A stretch of 64,000 nucleotides of DNA from Gordonia namibiensis NBRC 108229 (GTDB lineage: Bacteria; Actinomycetota; Actinomycetes; Mycobacteriales; Mycobacteriaceae): NCBI RefSeq assembly GCF_000298235.1, contig NZ_BAHE01000022.1, forward strand, positions 62,001 through 126,000. The letters run 5' to 3'. The notes beneath the pieces were generated by a model. It worked only from the letters and a program-made list of their open reading frames with translations, was not told where the DNA came from and made no database searches. Positions 34,521-44,055 of the stretch are shown here, piece by piece. The position numbers were made by a program, and so were the translations under genes. How positions within the stretch are numbered: the first letter of the stretch is position 1; each line of letters begins with the position of its first letter.

Positions 34521-34982
34521 ATGACGACTTCCACCGAATCCACCGATCCGACCGCCATGTCCGGTCTGGAACTGCTGCGCGCCTGGCAGGAGGGCGGGGC
34601 CGGTACCGACAGGCCGAGCATCGGCCGACTCCTGGGCATGGTTCCCAAACAGATCGAGGAGGGCACGGTGACCTTCGCGGTGACCCCGCAGCCCGATTTC
34701 GCCAATCCGCTCGGCACCGTCCACGGCGGAATCTGCGCGACCCTGCTCGACTCGGTCATGGGCTGTGCGGTCCACACGACGCTTCCGGCCGGCGTCGGCT
34801 ACACCACGCTCGAACTGAAGGTGAACTACATCCGTACCGTCGCCGTCGACGCCGGTGAGCTGACCGGCGTCGGCACCGTCATCCACGCCGGACGCACCAC
34901 GGCCACGGCCGAGGGAAAGGTGTACTCCGACGACGGGAAACTGGTCGCGCACGGCACGACCACATGCATCGTCTTCCGGTAG
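34521..34982 (+). CDS. PaaI-type hot-dog thioesterase
   Basis: 153 residues from the ATG at 34521; upstream codons run into the operator and are excluded. Hot-dog fold with the active-site phrase ANPLGTVHGGICATLLDSVMGCAV, then YTTLELKVNYIRTV and the C-terminal AHGTTTCIV. It hydrolyses acyl- or aryl-CoA thioesters. With no SD and an operator at the start codon, the mRNA is likely leaderless and tightly repressed. The neighbouring phosphatase gene converges with 6 bases between stops. Confidence 0.85.
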   Translation: MTTSTESTDPTAMSGLELLRAWQEGGAGTDRPSIGRLLGMVPKQIEEGTVTFAVTPQPDFANPLGTVHGGICATLLDSVMGCAVHTTLPAGVGYTTLELKVNYIRTVAVDAGELTGVGTVIHAGRTTATAEGKVYSDDGKLVAHGTTTCIVFR

Positions 34983-34988
34983 ACCCGA

Positions 34989-35810
34989 TCAGCCCTCGAC
35001 GAGGAAACGCTCGCGGATCTTGTCCTGCTCGCGGGTACCGATGCCGAGCGCCTCGCTGAAATACCCCTCGATGCCCCCGAACCGGGTCCGGACCTCGTCG
35101 AAGGCCGCGTCGAGGTAACCCGCGTCGACACCGAGCACCCCGACGAGGAGCTGCGGGTCGCCGCCCGCAGCCGCGAAACCGTCGAAGATGTGTTTCAGCG
35201 CCGGGATGAGCCGCTCGTTGGTGAGCAGGTAGTCGCGGTAGACGTCCTCCTTCCCCACGCCGACGAGGGTGAGGAATGCGGCGGCGGCCCAGCCGGTGCG
35301 GTCTTTGCCGGTCGTGCAGTGGAAGAGGATCGGGCTCGGTGCGTCGCCGAGAAGTCCGCGATAGAACTCCGAATAGGCGGCCGTCGCGCTCGGCAGGGTG
35401 ATCATCTCGCGGTAGGTGCCCGAGATCATCTCCCGCGCCTTACCACCGGCCAGGACCTTGTCGGCCTGGGCGACCACGGCCGGATCCGCGAGTACGGCAC
35501 CGATGTTGGCCGGGATCGACATCTGCGCATCGGCCAGCACATCGAGCCCGATCTCGGTGACATCGGGCAGGGACGGGTCCGGGATGGCCTCCCTTTCGTG
35601 CACCGACCGGAGGTCGTACACCGTGCGGAGGCCGAGCGCCTCGAGCGCGGCGACGTCGGAGTCGGCGAGCGACGAGAAGTCCGTCGACCGGAACAGCAGC
35701 CCGGACCGCACCACTCGCCCGTCGGCGGTCCGCCAGCCGCCGAGGTCACGCAGATTCGGGAGGCTGCCGATCGGGCTCGGCGCACCGGGTGTCACAGTCA
35801 CGCGACACAT
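34989..35810 (-). CDS. PtpB-like tyrosine/lipid phosphatase
   Basis: 273 residues from the ATG at 35810 (a GTG three codons on is possible). The early LRDLGGWRTADGRVVRSGLLFRS is the family start, and the P-loop HCTTGKDRTG has Cys165 and Arg171. C-terminal helices include YLTNERLIPAL-like YLLTNERLI and VLGVDAGYLDAAFDEVR. Length and order match M. tuberculosis PtpB (276 residues), a triple-specificity secreted phosphatase; here a housekeeping phosphatase role is just as likely. No signal peptide. Confidence 0.88.
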   Translation of the reverse strand: MCRVTVTPGAPSPIGSLPNLRDLGGWRTADGRVVRSGLLFRSTDFSSLADSDVAALEALGLRTVYDLRSVHEREAIPDPSLPDVTEIGLDVLADAQMSIPANIGAVLADPAVVAQADKVLAGGKAREMISGTYREMITLPSATAAYSEFYRGLLGDAPSPILFHCTTGKDRTGWAAAAFLTLVGVGKEDVYRDYLLTNERLIPALKHIFDGFAAAGGDPQLLVGVLGVDAGYLDAAFDEVRTRFGGIEGYFSEALGIGTREQDKIRERFLVEG

Positions 35811-35851
35811 CGTTGCAGATGAACACGCCTCATCAGAGCCCAGCCGGCCGA

Positions 35852-36871
35852 TCAGCGGGTCAGAGCCCGCTCGAGCATCGGCCACGACTTTGCCAGCTGG
35901 TCCTGCCAATACGGCCAGGAATGCGTCCCGGGCTCGTAGTCGAAGGTGGCAGGGATGCGCAGTTGCTTGAGCCTCTTGTCGAGGTTCTGCGTGCAGTAAT
36001 AGGTCGCCGCCTCGAGTGGGCCGCCCACACCGACGATCCTGGCGTACTCGGCCACGTCGCCGTCGATCGCCTCGTTCGCCAAGCGATCGTGCCTCCCGGG
36101 CAGGCCGGTGCCGCTGCTGACATAGATCGCCTTGCCACGGAGTTTGTGAGCGTTGATCACGGGGTCGTGATCACGCCAGCCCGGACCACCGACCGGCCCC
36201 CACATGTTCCTGACGTCTCCCCTTTCGCCGACCACCGCCTGGACGGCCAACTGACCGAGCCGGGTGGAAGTCTCGGCGCATCCGCTGTACGCAGCCACCG
36301 TGCGGTAGAGATCCGGCGCACTCTCGGCCAGAGCGAGCACCGATGTTCCTGCCATGGAGATCCCGGCAATGCCGTTGGCCCCGCTACCGTTCACCTTCTG
36401 GTCGATGACCGGAGGCAGCTCCCTGGTGAGGAACGTCGTCCATTTGTTGATACCGAAGTTGGGATCGACCTTCACCCAATCCGTGTAATAGCTGTAGCCG
36501 CCGCTCATCGGCACCACGATGTTCACGTTCTTGTCGGCCGCGAACTTGACGATGTCGGTCTGTACGAACCAGTGCGCGTCACCCTCCCCGCCACCGGAGC
36601 CGTTGAGCAGGTAGAGCGTCGGACGGGGCACCGACGTGTCCGCCGCGACGAGCACGCGAACCGGCACATCACGGTTCATCGACGGTGAGTGCACGGTCAG
36701 GTCAAGGGCCCGTCCTTCCGCCATCGCTCGGGCGAGCAGGTCGGCCCGCTCCGCTTTCACCCCGGTATCTGCCACCGCGGTGGCAGAAATCGCCAGCGAG
36801 AGAACGACTACGATGACTGCGGCAAAAGCCCGAACCGTTCGCCGCTGGAGGTTTCCGCGCGTCACGGACAT
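35852..36871 (-). CDS. Antigen-85-like esterase / putative mycolyltransferase
   Basis: 339 residues, ATG at 36871. Signal peptide RRTVRAFAAVIVVVLSLAISATAVA. Antigen-85 layout: LYLLNGSGGGEGDAHWFVQTD (oxyanion region), IVVPMSGGYSYYTDW, nucleophile GISMAG (Ser172), and C-terminal GTHSWPYW with the catalytic His. Ag85 proteins transfer mycolates to trehalose and arabinogalactan; the longer linker regions and the paired cysteines suggest a divergent member, so plain esterase activity is possible. It supports a mycolic-acid-containing host. The long AT-rich upstream region is described separately. Confidence 0.85.
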   Translation of the reverse strand: MSVTRGNLQRRTVRAFAAVIVVVLSLAISATAVADTGVKAERADLLARAMAEGRALDLTVHSPSMNRDVPVRVLVAADTSVPRPTLYLLNGSGGGEGDAHWFVQTDIVKFAADKNVNIVVPMSGGYSYYTDWVKVDPNFGINKWTTFLTRELPPVIDQKVNGSGANGIAGISMAGTSVLALAESAPDLYRTVAAYSGCAETSTRLGQLAVQAVVGERGDVRNMWGPVGGPGWRDHDPVINAHKLRGKAIYVSSGTGLPGRHDRLANEAIDGDVAEYARIVGVGGPLEAATYYCTQNLDKRLKQLRIPATFDYEPGTHSWPYWQDQLAKSWPMLERALTR

Positions 36872-37221
36872 CTCCGTCCCTTCATATGTCGTAAAACGTC
36901 GTATCTGCCCGACAACAGATTCCCAACGCTCAGGTATCGATCCGAATACTTCGCGACGATACTCACCCGCAACGACAACAACGGTTTCTTCCGCGTTTTC
37001 GACACGATTCGCCGGTCTGTCATCGCGAAATAACGTTCGGCAATCATGAATTCGTGATCATTAGGACAATTGTCCATCTCCGACGAAATCGTTGTGACCG
37101 GGGATTCTGCTAATCAGTCAGTCAACGCTGAGATAGATTCCACAGAAATGTCTCACCGTTCCCTGCGCGTGCCGGCGAAGAAATTTCGACCGATCGGACG
37201 ACCCCACGGTGTGTCGCCTTT
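36872..37221. other. AT-rich intergenic region with two palindromes
   Basis: 350 bases without a convincing gene; a 71-codon minus-strand frame lacks an SD and any recognisable motif. GC content is clearly lower than the flanks. It contains a near-perfect 16-bp palindrome ATCATGAATTCGTGAT (37043-37058) and a perfect 12-bp palindrome GGACAATTGTCC (37064-37075), six bases apart. It probably holds the esterase promoter and regulator sites, and such AT-rich stretches are typical Lsr2 targets. Confidence 0.6.
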
Positions 37222-38124
37222 CTAGGCGTTCACCTGGACCGGGAACATCCTTCGTGGATTCTGCAGGAGTGCAGGCGGGATCACCGACGACCGTGCCACC
37301 GTGCCGGTCCACCGAACACGCCGTCGATGGGGAGCGAGAGTCTTTCCACGCCTGGTGAACTCGTATTCGCTCTCGACGACCCCGAGCGGGAGCACCGTCG
37401 GGTCGTCGGCATCGACGACTGCCACCTCGTCGCCGGGAGTCAGGTCGTCGACGAAGGACGCCAGTACGCGGAGGTCCTTGCCCGGTCGCCGTCCCGGGCT
37501 GCACTCCTTGAGCAGGGCGCGCAGCCCGTCGGCAGTGGCCGTCGCGGCGTCGACGTCGACACCGGACTCGGTTCCGAGGCCGACGATGTCGCGCCGACGG
37601 AACTCGTCGAACTGCTCCTTCGATGACGGCCGGATGATCCACACCGTGCGATCACGGTCATTCCGGTCCGGCGCCGCTTCCGGCGGTTCGGGCCAGAAAT
37701 ACGGGAGGTCGTCGGCGACGTCGCCGAACTCAGCGACGTAGAAGTCGGGATCCTTGCGCAGCAACGCCGACCGATGGCTCCGATGGAGGCGGTCGTCGCC
37801 CAGCCACGGCGGCATCAGACCGGCGTCGGCGAGATCCGACTGGGAGGCGCCCACCACCTCCGGTGCGAACTCGGCGATCATCGCAGCGGTGGTGTCCGCG
37901 CGTCCCTCACGACGCCAGACGTCGACGAAGGCCAGGCCATAGGAGACGAGAGCGGGAGTGTGCCCGCGCCACATCGTGACCGCCGGGTGGTTGCCCCAGC
38001 CGTAGTCGAACAGCTCCAGGGCACGCAGGATCTGCAGGGTCTCCACCCGCTGCTTGCCCAGCCGCGCGGGATCGAGGGCCTCGGCGGACCGCCGGAAGTC
38101 CGGGTAGGGCAGGAACGTCTGCAT
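37222..38124 (-). CDS. MSMEG_6728-like protein fused to an Mrr-N/EVE-like domain
   Basis: 300 residues, ATG at 38124. The N-terminal half begins MQTFLPYPDFRRSAEALDPARLGKQRVETLQIL, the hallmark of the MSMEG_6728 family (pyrimidine-dimer glycosylase-like fold), with WRGHTPALVSYG and LHRSHRSALLRKDPDFY. After a Pro-rich linker at about 150-160, the C-terminal half starts WIIRPSSKEQFDEFRRRDIVGLG, like the N-terminal recognition domains of restriction-system proteins (Mrr/McrB-like), and ends as a small beta domain. MSMEG_6728 proteins are usually only the first half. DNA recognition or repair of modified bases is inferred; activity is unknown. Confidence 0.65.
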   Translation of the reverse strand: MQTFLPYPDFRRSAEALDPARLGKQRVETLQILRALELFDYGWGNHPAVTMWRGHTPALVSYGLAFVDVWRREGRADTTAAMIAEFAPEVVGASQSDLADAGLMPPWLGDDRLHRSHRSALLRKDPDFYVAEFGDVADDLPYFWPEPPEAAPDRNDRDRTVWIIRPSSKEQFDEFRRRDIVGLGTESGVDVDAATATADGLRALLKECSPGRRPGKDLRVLASFVDDLTPGDEVAVVDADDPTVLPLGVVESEYEFTRRGKTLAPHRRRVRWTGTVARSSVIPPALLQNPRRMFPVQVNA

Positions 38125-38164
38125 CGAAGGTGCCTACCCAAACCCGGCAGTTCGCACACGAGGA

Positions 38165-38809
38165 TCAGTCGGCGTGCACCTTTTCCAGGACCTGGGTGAA
38201 GGTCTCGGCGGGCTGCGCGCCGGACACGCCGTATCTGCCGTTGAAGACGAAGAACGGGACGCTGCTGATCCCGTAGGCGCGCGCCTGGTCGATGTCGGCG
38301 GCGACCGCCTCGGCATGGTCGCCGGATTCGAGCGCCGCGAGCACGGCGTCGCGGTCCAACCCGACCTCCGCGGCCAGGTCGGCGAGATCGGCGGGCCTGC
38401 CGACGTGCCGCCCCTGCTCGAAGTACGCCTGGAACAGCCGTTCCGCCAACTCCGACTGCTTGCCGTGGGCGCGCGCGAAGTGCAGCGCCTCGTGAGCCTT
38501 GAAGGTCTTGGTGTGCCGGAGGTTGTCGAAGTCGTAGTCGAGGCCGACGTCGGCCGCGATCCCGCGGACCTGCTCGAGCATCCCCTCGACCTGGGCGGCG
38601 GGCATTCCCTTGTGCCGGACCAGGAAGTCGATCTCCGAGCCCTCGAAGTCGACCGGCGTGTCCGGTGCGAGTTCGTAGCTGCGGTAGGTCACCTCGACGT
38701 CGTCACGTCCGGCGAACTCGGCGAGACCCGCCTCGAAGCGGCGCTTCCCGATGAAGCACCAGGGGCAGGCGATGTCGGACCAGATGTCGACGGTGATGGG
38801 AGAAGCCAT
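38165..38809 (-). CDS. DsbA-family (FrnE-like) thiol oxidoreductase
   Basis: 214 residues from the ATG at 38809. Thioredoxin fold with active site CPWC at Cys15-Cys18 (IACPWCFIGKRRFE), a long helical insertion and the cis-Pro region ISSVPFFVFNGRYGVSGAQP. It has no signal peptide, which fits the cytoplasmic FrnE branch (polyketide isomerases, redox stress proteins) and not periplasmic DsbA. It lies 40 bases from the preceding gene on the same strand. Confidence 0.88.
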   Translation of the reverse strand: MASPITVDIWSDIACPWCFIGKRRFEAGLAEFAGRDDVEVTYRSYELAPDTPVDFEGSEIDFLVRHKGMPAAQVEGMLEQVRGIAADVGLDYDFDNLRHTKTFKAHEALHFARAHGKQSELAERLFQAYFEQGRHVGRPADLADLAAEVGLDRDAVLAALESGDHAEAVAADIDQARAYGISSVPFFVFNGRYGVSGAQPAETFTQVLEKVHAD

Positions 38810-38872
38810 GTGGTCTTCAACCCCCTTCTGTCGCGCGCCATTCCGGCCGACGACTCGAACACGGACAGACGA

Positions 38873-38905
38873 AACCGGCCCACTCCGCAAGGGAGTGGGC
38901 CGGTT
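38873..38905 (-). terminator. Terminator of groEL
   Basis: Perfect 14-bp stem AACCGGCCCACTCC (38873-38886) / GGAGTGGGCCGGTT (38892-38905), 5-base loop, followed by TTTCGTC on the minus strand. It lies 38 bases after the groEL stop and separates groEL from the DsbA-like gene. Confidence 0.85.
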
Positions 38906-38942
38906 CGTGTGCTGTAGAGCTGGTGGAGCTAGAGGTTCTGGA

Positions 38943-40646
<1,704 letters not shown>

Positions 40647-40676
40647 TCATTCGGTACCGATCTCACCGTCCCGACC

Positions 40677-40701
40677 TGGCACTCACAGCTCGCGAGTGCC
40701 A
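40677..40701 (-). promoter_or_regulatory. CIRCE operator 1
   Basis: TGGCACTC-N9-GAGTGCCA, the HrcA-binding inverted repeat with 9-base spacer, about 110 bases upstream of groEL. Confidence 0.85.
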
Positions 40702-40710
40702 ACGTCCGTT

Positions 40711-40737
40711 TTAGCACTCGCCCCTGGCGAGTGCAAG
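40711..40737 (-). promoter_or_regulatory. CIRCE operator 2
   Basis: TTAGCACTC-N9-GAGTGCAAG, matching the CIRCE consensus at 16 of 18 arm positions, 9 bases upstream of the first copy. The tandem arrangement is seen in other actinobacterial groEL2 promoters. Confidence 0.85.
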
Positions 40738-40804
40738 GTCGCACCGGCCCGGACTCCACCGCATCCACCTGGCCGGCCGCCGAGCCCCTGGCTAGGTTGT
40801 GGAC

Positions 40805-41713
40805 ATGTCTCTCGCGAACAGGCCGTTCCGGTTCGGGGTCAACATGCTCGCCGTGGACACCAGCTCGTCCTGGAAAGAGCGCGCGCGGCACGTCGAACAG
40901 CTCGGCTTCGACGTCCTGCTGGTCCCGGACCACCTCGGCATCCCGAGCCCCTGGCCTGCACTCGCGACGGCGGCCGCCGCGACCGAACGACTCCGCGTGG
41001 GCCCGTTCGTCCTCAACGCGGCGTTCACCAACCCGGCGCTGCTCGCCCGCGATGTGGCGACCGTCGACCAGCTCTCCGACGGTCGCGTCGAGCTCGGACT
41101 GGGCACCGGCTACGTCAAAGAGGAGTTCGAGTCGGCCGGAATCGAATTCCGGCCGGCGGGCCGCCGCGTCGATCACCTGGCCGAGACGGTGACCCGGGTT
41201 ACGTCGCTGCTGAACGATCCCGGCCACACGCCGCGCCCCGTCCAGGAGCGCGTGCCGCTACTCCTCGGCGGGAACGGCGACCGGGTGCTCCGGATGGCCA
41301 CCGAGCAGGCCGACATCGTCGGGTTCACCGCGGCGCGGACGGGACGTGACGGCGATCTGGAACCGTTGCCGGCGGCCGAGTTCGACGAACGGGTCGCCTT
41401 CGCCCGCGCCGCGGCCGGCGCCCGGGCAGACGACATCGAATGGAATCTGCTGATGCAGATCGTCGTGGTCACCGACGACCCGGGGACGGTCGTCGACGAG
41501 CTGATCGCGAAATACGGGCTGACGATGGAGCCCGACGAGTTCGCCGGACTCCCGTCGGTCCTGATCGGCTCGGCGTCGGACATCGCCGCACGGCTCGTGA
41601 GGCTGCGGGACCGCACCGGGATCAGCTACATCACGGTTCTCGAACCGGTACTCGAGCAGTTCGCACCGGTGATCGACCTGCTGCGCGACGTCGATGCCCG
41701 CGCGGACTGGTGA
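40805..41713 (+). CDS. F420-type LLM-class oxidoreductase
   Basis: 302 residues from the ATG at 40805; TAGGTT seven bases upstream could be the -10 of a leaderless mRNA. Luciferase-like TIM barrel: RFGVNMLAVDTSSSWKERARHVEQLGFDVLLVPDHLG, ATERLRVGPFVLNAAFTNPALLARDVATVDQLSDGRVELGLGTGYVKEEFES, and VPLLLGGNGDRVL. The pattern fits the TIGR03621-type family of F420-dependent enzymes in mycolata. Substrate unknown. Divergent from groEL. Confidence 0.82.
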   Translation: MSLANRPFRFGVNMLAVDTSSSWKERARHVEQLGFDVLLVPDHLGIPSPWPALATAAAATERLRVGPFVLNAAFTNPALLARDVATVDQLSDGRVELGLGTGYVKEEFESAGIEFRPAGRRVDHLAETVTRVTSLLNDPGHTPRPVQERVPLLLGGNGDRVLRMATEQADIVGFTAARTGRDGDLEPLPAAEFDERVAFARAAAGARADDIEWNLLMQIVVVTDDPGTVVDELIAKYGLTMEPDEFAGLPSVLIGSASDIAARLVRLRDRTGISYITVLEPVLEQFAPVIDLLRDVDARADW

Positions 41714-41806
41714 CGTCGTCATTCACCTCGGCGTCATCGATTCCGGGGTCATTCACCTCGCCGAACCCGGCTGACGGCACCGGAGTATCCGGATAGTGTC
41801 GGCGAA

Positions 41807-42442
41807 GTGGAGTTCCTGCTGATCATCGTCGTGGCCCTGCTCGCGATCATCGCGGTGGTCGCCATCTTCAACTACCTGGGCAACCGCAAGGCCCGCCAAG
41901 CCGAGGCGGACGCCCTCCGCAACCGCACGTACCGGCCCGGGGACCCGTTCTCCTCTGCCGACGACGACTCCGTCTACGGCGACCCACGCCAACTCAAGCC
42001 CGGCGACCTCGTCGAGCTGCGCGGCGAGACCTATGCGGTCCGCGGCACCGTGCGGCTGACCCAGGACGGATACACCTGGACAGAGAACTTCCTCGACACG
42101 GGACTCGGCAGCAAGGCCTGGATCTCGGTCGAAGACGATCCCGACCTCGAGGTCGTGCTGTGGCATGAACTGTCCGGCGTCGTCGTCGAGCCCGGACCCG
42201 GCACGGTCGAGGTCGACGGCCGCCGCTACCACTCCGAGGAGGCCGGCACCGCCCGGTTCACCTCGGCGGGCACCACCGGCGTCGCAGCGTCGGGCCGGAT
42301 GGCCTACCACGACTATCAGGCCGGCAACGAGCGGTTGTCGTTCGAGGACTACGGCAGCGGTTGGGAATGTGCGCGCGGCGAACTCCTCACCCGCGCCGAC
42401 TACCGCATCTTCCCCAGCAACCCCTCCGACCAGAACATCTGA
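41807..42442 (+). CDS. DUF4178 membrane-anchored protein
   Basis: 211 residues, GTG start. One N-terminal membrane span (FLLIIVVALLAIIAVVAIFNYL), a charged linker and the DUF4178 domain (LKPGDLVELRGETYAVRGTVRLTQDGYTWTENFLD, WISVEDDPDLEVVLWHEL, then YHSEEAGTARFTSAG and YHDYQAGNERLSFEDYGSGWECARGE). DUF4178 has no assigned function but recurs next to DUF350 and spermidine-synthase-like genes. First gene of a five-gene unit; the next starts 22 bases later. Confidence 0.82.
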   Translation: MEFLLIIVVALLAIIAVVAIFNYLGNRKARQAEADALRNRTYRPGDPFSSADDDSVYGDPRQLKPGDLVELRGETYAVRGTVRLTQDGYTWTENFLDTGLGSKAWISVEDDPDLEVVLWHELSGVVVEPGPGTVEVDGRRYHSEEAGTARFTSAGTTGVAASGRMAYHDYQAGNERLSFEDYGSGWECARGELLTRADYRIFPSNPSDQNI

Positions 42443-42464
42443 GCGGCGAAGGACTGCGAGACAC

Positions 42465-43001
42465 ATGTCAGAACAGCCCGGCGCAACTGTCGCCCACCTT
42501 CCCGTCGCATACGCGGACACGAGCGCCGACCAGCTCGGTTTCTCGCTCGACGCCCCGCTGCAGGAGCCGCTCGCCCGGGAGGACGGGGAGATCGACGGCA
42601 TCACGGTGTCGGTCCGCCTACTGGGCGCGAGCCATCAGGTCGTCGTCGACGACGGCGCCCAGCGCATCTGCGAGACCGTCGCATGCCTGCCCGACGTGAG
42701 CTCGGCGCTGCCGGAGACCTTCCAGCAGAGCGGTTATCTCTTCAGCTCCCGCATCGAGCGTGCCACCGACGATCAGATGGCCGCGCTCGTCGAACAACTC
42801 GGAGTCCGCGTCACCGAACAGATGGCGTCGGGGAACCCGAGCGTGATGGGTGTGTTCCCCGGCAACCCCCACGCGGTGACCGCGATCGTCTCCGAATCGA
42901 CGGCCGAACAGATCTCGTGGCACACCTGGCACACCTATCCGCAGGCCGGTGACGTGGTCATCACGACCAGCGTGATCCACCGCGGAGCGATGCGCGCATG
43001 A
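42465..43001 (+). CDS. DUF2617 protein
   Basis: 178 residues from the ATG at 42465. Soluble, no signal peptide. It matches the DUF2617 family by recall: AYADTSADQLGFSLDAPLQEPL, then ITVSVRLLGASHQVVV, SGYLFSSRIERATDDQMAALVEQL and WHTWHTYPQAGDVVITTS. No catalytic motif is recognised. Four-base overlap with the next gene shows translational coupling. Confidence 0.8.
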   Translation: MSEQPGATVAHLPVAYADTSADQLGFSLDAPLQEPLAREDGEIDGITVSVRLLGASHQVVVDDGAQRICETVACLPDVSSALPETFQQSGYLFSSRIERATDDQMAALVEQLGVRVTEQMASGNPSVMGVFPGNPHAVTAIVSESTAEQISWHTWHTYPQAGDVVITTSVIHRGAMRA

Positions 43002-43531
43002 CATATCCGCCCCCGCCCGGCCAACCGCAGCCCGACCCGCGCCGCCGGCTCAACCGCATCCGCAACATCATCATCGGCGTCATCGTGGTGATCACGATCT
43101 TCGCGCTGCTCGGCGCGTGCGGCGCCCGTGCCCTGCGTGGCGGGCTGGGCGGGTCGGCACGCGACTTCATCTCCCAGAACTACGAACGCAATACCGCCCT
43201 GGACGAGGGGGACGTGGACGCCTACGTCGCCGAGGGCACCCCCACCGAGGTCGCCGAGGACATCCGTGACGCCGAACGCCCCACCGATCAGCGCGCCGGC
43301 GCATCGGGGACGGGCAATGTCGCGGGCACCCAGTTCCTCCAGTACCGCGACTACATGGTCGCCCTGTTCCCCTACGCCGCCAACCAGACCCGCGTGATGC
43401 TGAGCCGTGACTACCGGTCGGGTTACAACCGGTACCACAACTACGTCGGCGCCTTCTGGGTTCCGACGCCGGGTTATTCCGGCAGCGGCAGCAGCAATCG
43501 CGGTGGCGGCAGTGGAGGTGGCGGCAAGTGA
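42998..43531 (+). CDS. DUF4247 putative lipoprotein
   Basis: 177 residues. A proline-rich cytoplasmic start and RRRLNR precede a hydrophobic segment IIIGVIVVITIFALLGAC; LGAC is an acceptable lipobox, so it may be lipidated at Cys41, otherwise it is a single-span protein. The DUF4247 domain follows (GGSARDFISQNYERN, DAYVAEGTPTEVAEDI, YRDYMVALFPYAANQTRVMLSRDYRSGYNRYHNYVG), and it ends in a Gly/Ser-rich tail. Function unknown; 69 bases before the DUF350 gene. Confidence 0.8.
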   Translation: MTYPPPPGQPQPDPRRRLNRIRNIIIGVIVVITIFALLGACGARALRGGLGGSARDFISQNYERNTALDEGDVDAYVAEGTPTEVAEDIRDAERPTDQRAGASGTGNVAGTQFLQYRDYMVALFPYAANQTRVMLSRDYRSGYNRYHNYVGAFWVPTPGYSGSGSSNRGGGSGGGGK

Positions 43532-43600
43532 CGCCCGGACCCCAGTTCTCGCGACCGATCCCCCAGACCGAAACCACGGCCCGAACCCACGGAGATGACC

Positions 43601-44026
43601 ATGCTCGCTGACATGACCGAGAACGCCTACGCCGCAGGTGCCTACGCGGGTGTCGGGGTGATCGTGATGATCGTGTCGTTCGCGATCGTCGACCTGCTGA
43701 CCCCGGGCAAGTTGCGTCACCAGCTCTGGGCCGAACGCAACCGCAACGCCGGAATCCTGGTGGGATCCAACCTCTTGGCGGTGGCGATCATCGTGACCGC
43801 CGCAATCGTCGCCAGCGAGGGTCGCCTGCTCGAGGGCCTCACCTACACGGTGGTCTACTCCGCGATCGGCCTGATCGTGATGGGCGTGACCTTCCTGGTC
43901 ATCGACGCTCTGACCCCCGGCAAGCTCGGCGAGATCCTCGTCCACCCGGAAAGCCACCCGGCGGTATGGGTGCAGGGCATCGCCCACATCGGGGTCGCGG
44001 TCATCATCGCCGCCTCCATCCTGTGA
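43601..44026 (+). CDS. DUF350 small membrane protein (copy 1)
   Basis: 141 residues from the ATG at 43601 (GGAG six bases upstream); an ATG at 43595 would abut the SD. Four membrane spans in two repeats: each has VDLLTPGKLRHQLW or IDALTPGKLGEIL after a hydrophobic helix, the DUF350 repeat signature. Small DUF350 proteins are of unknown function and often accompany DUF4178, PspA or ATP-grasp genes. A paralogue lies at 60830. The synthase gene starts 29 bases later. Confidence 0.85.
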   Translation: MLADMTENAYAAGAYAGVGVIVMIVSFAIVDLLTPGKLRHQLWAERNRNAGILVGSNLLAVAIIVTAAIVASEGRLLEGLTYTVVYSAIGLIVMGVTFLVIDALTPGKLGEILVHPESHPAVWVQGIAHIGVAVIIAASIL

Positions 44027-44055
44027 GCACGCGCTCCTGTGAGAGCTGACTTTCC

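Noticed and set aside
36862..37077. A 71-codon minus-strand frame in the AT-rich region upstream of the esterase
   Set aside because: No SD, no motif, and it overlaps the esterase start; treated as non-coding.
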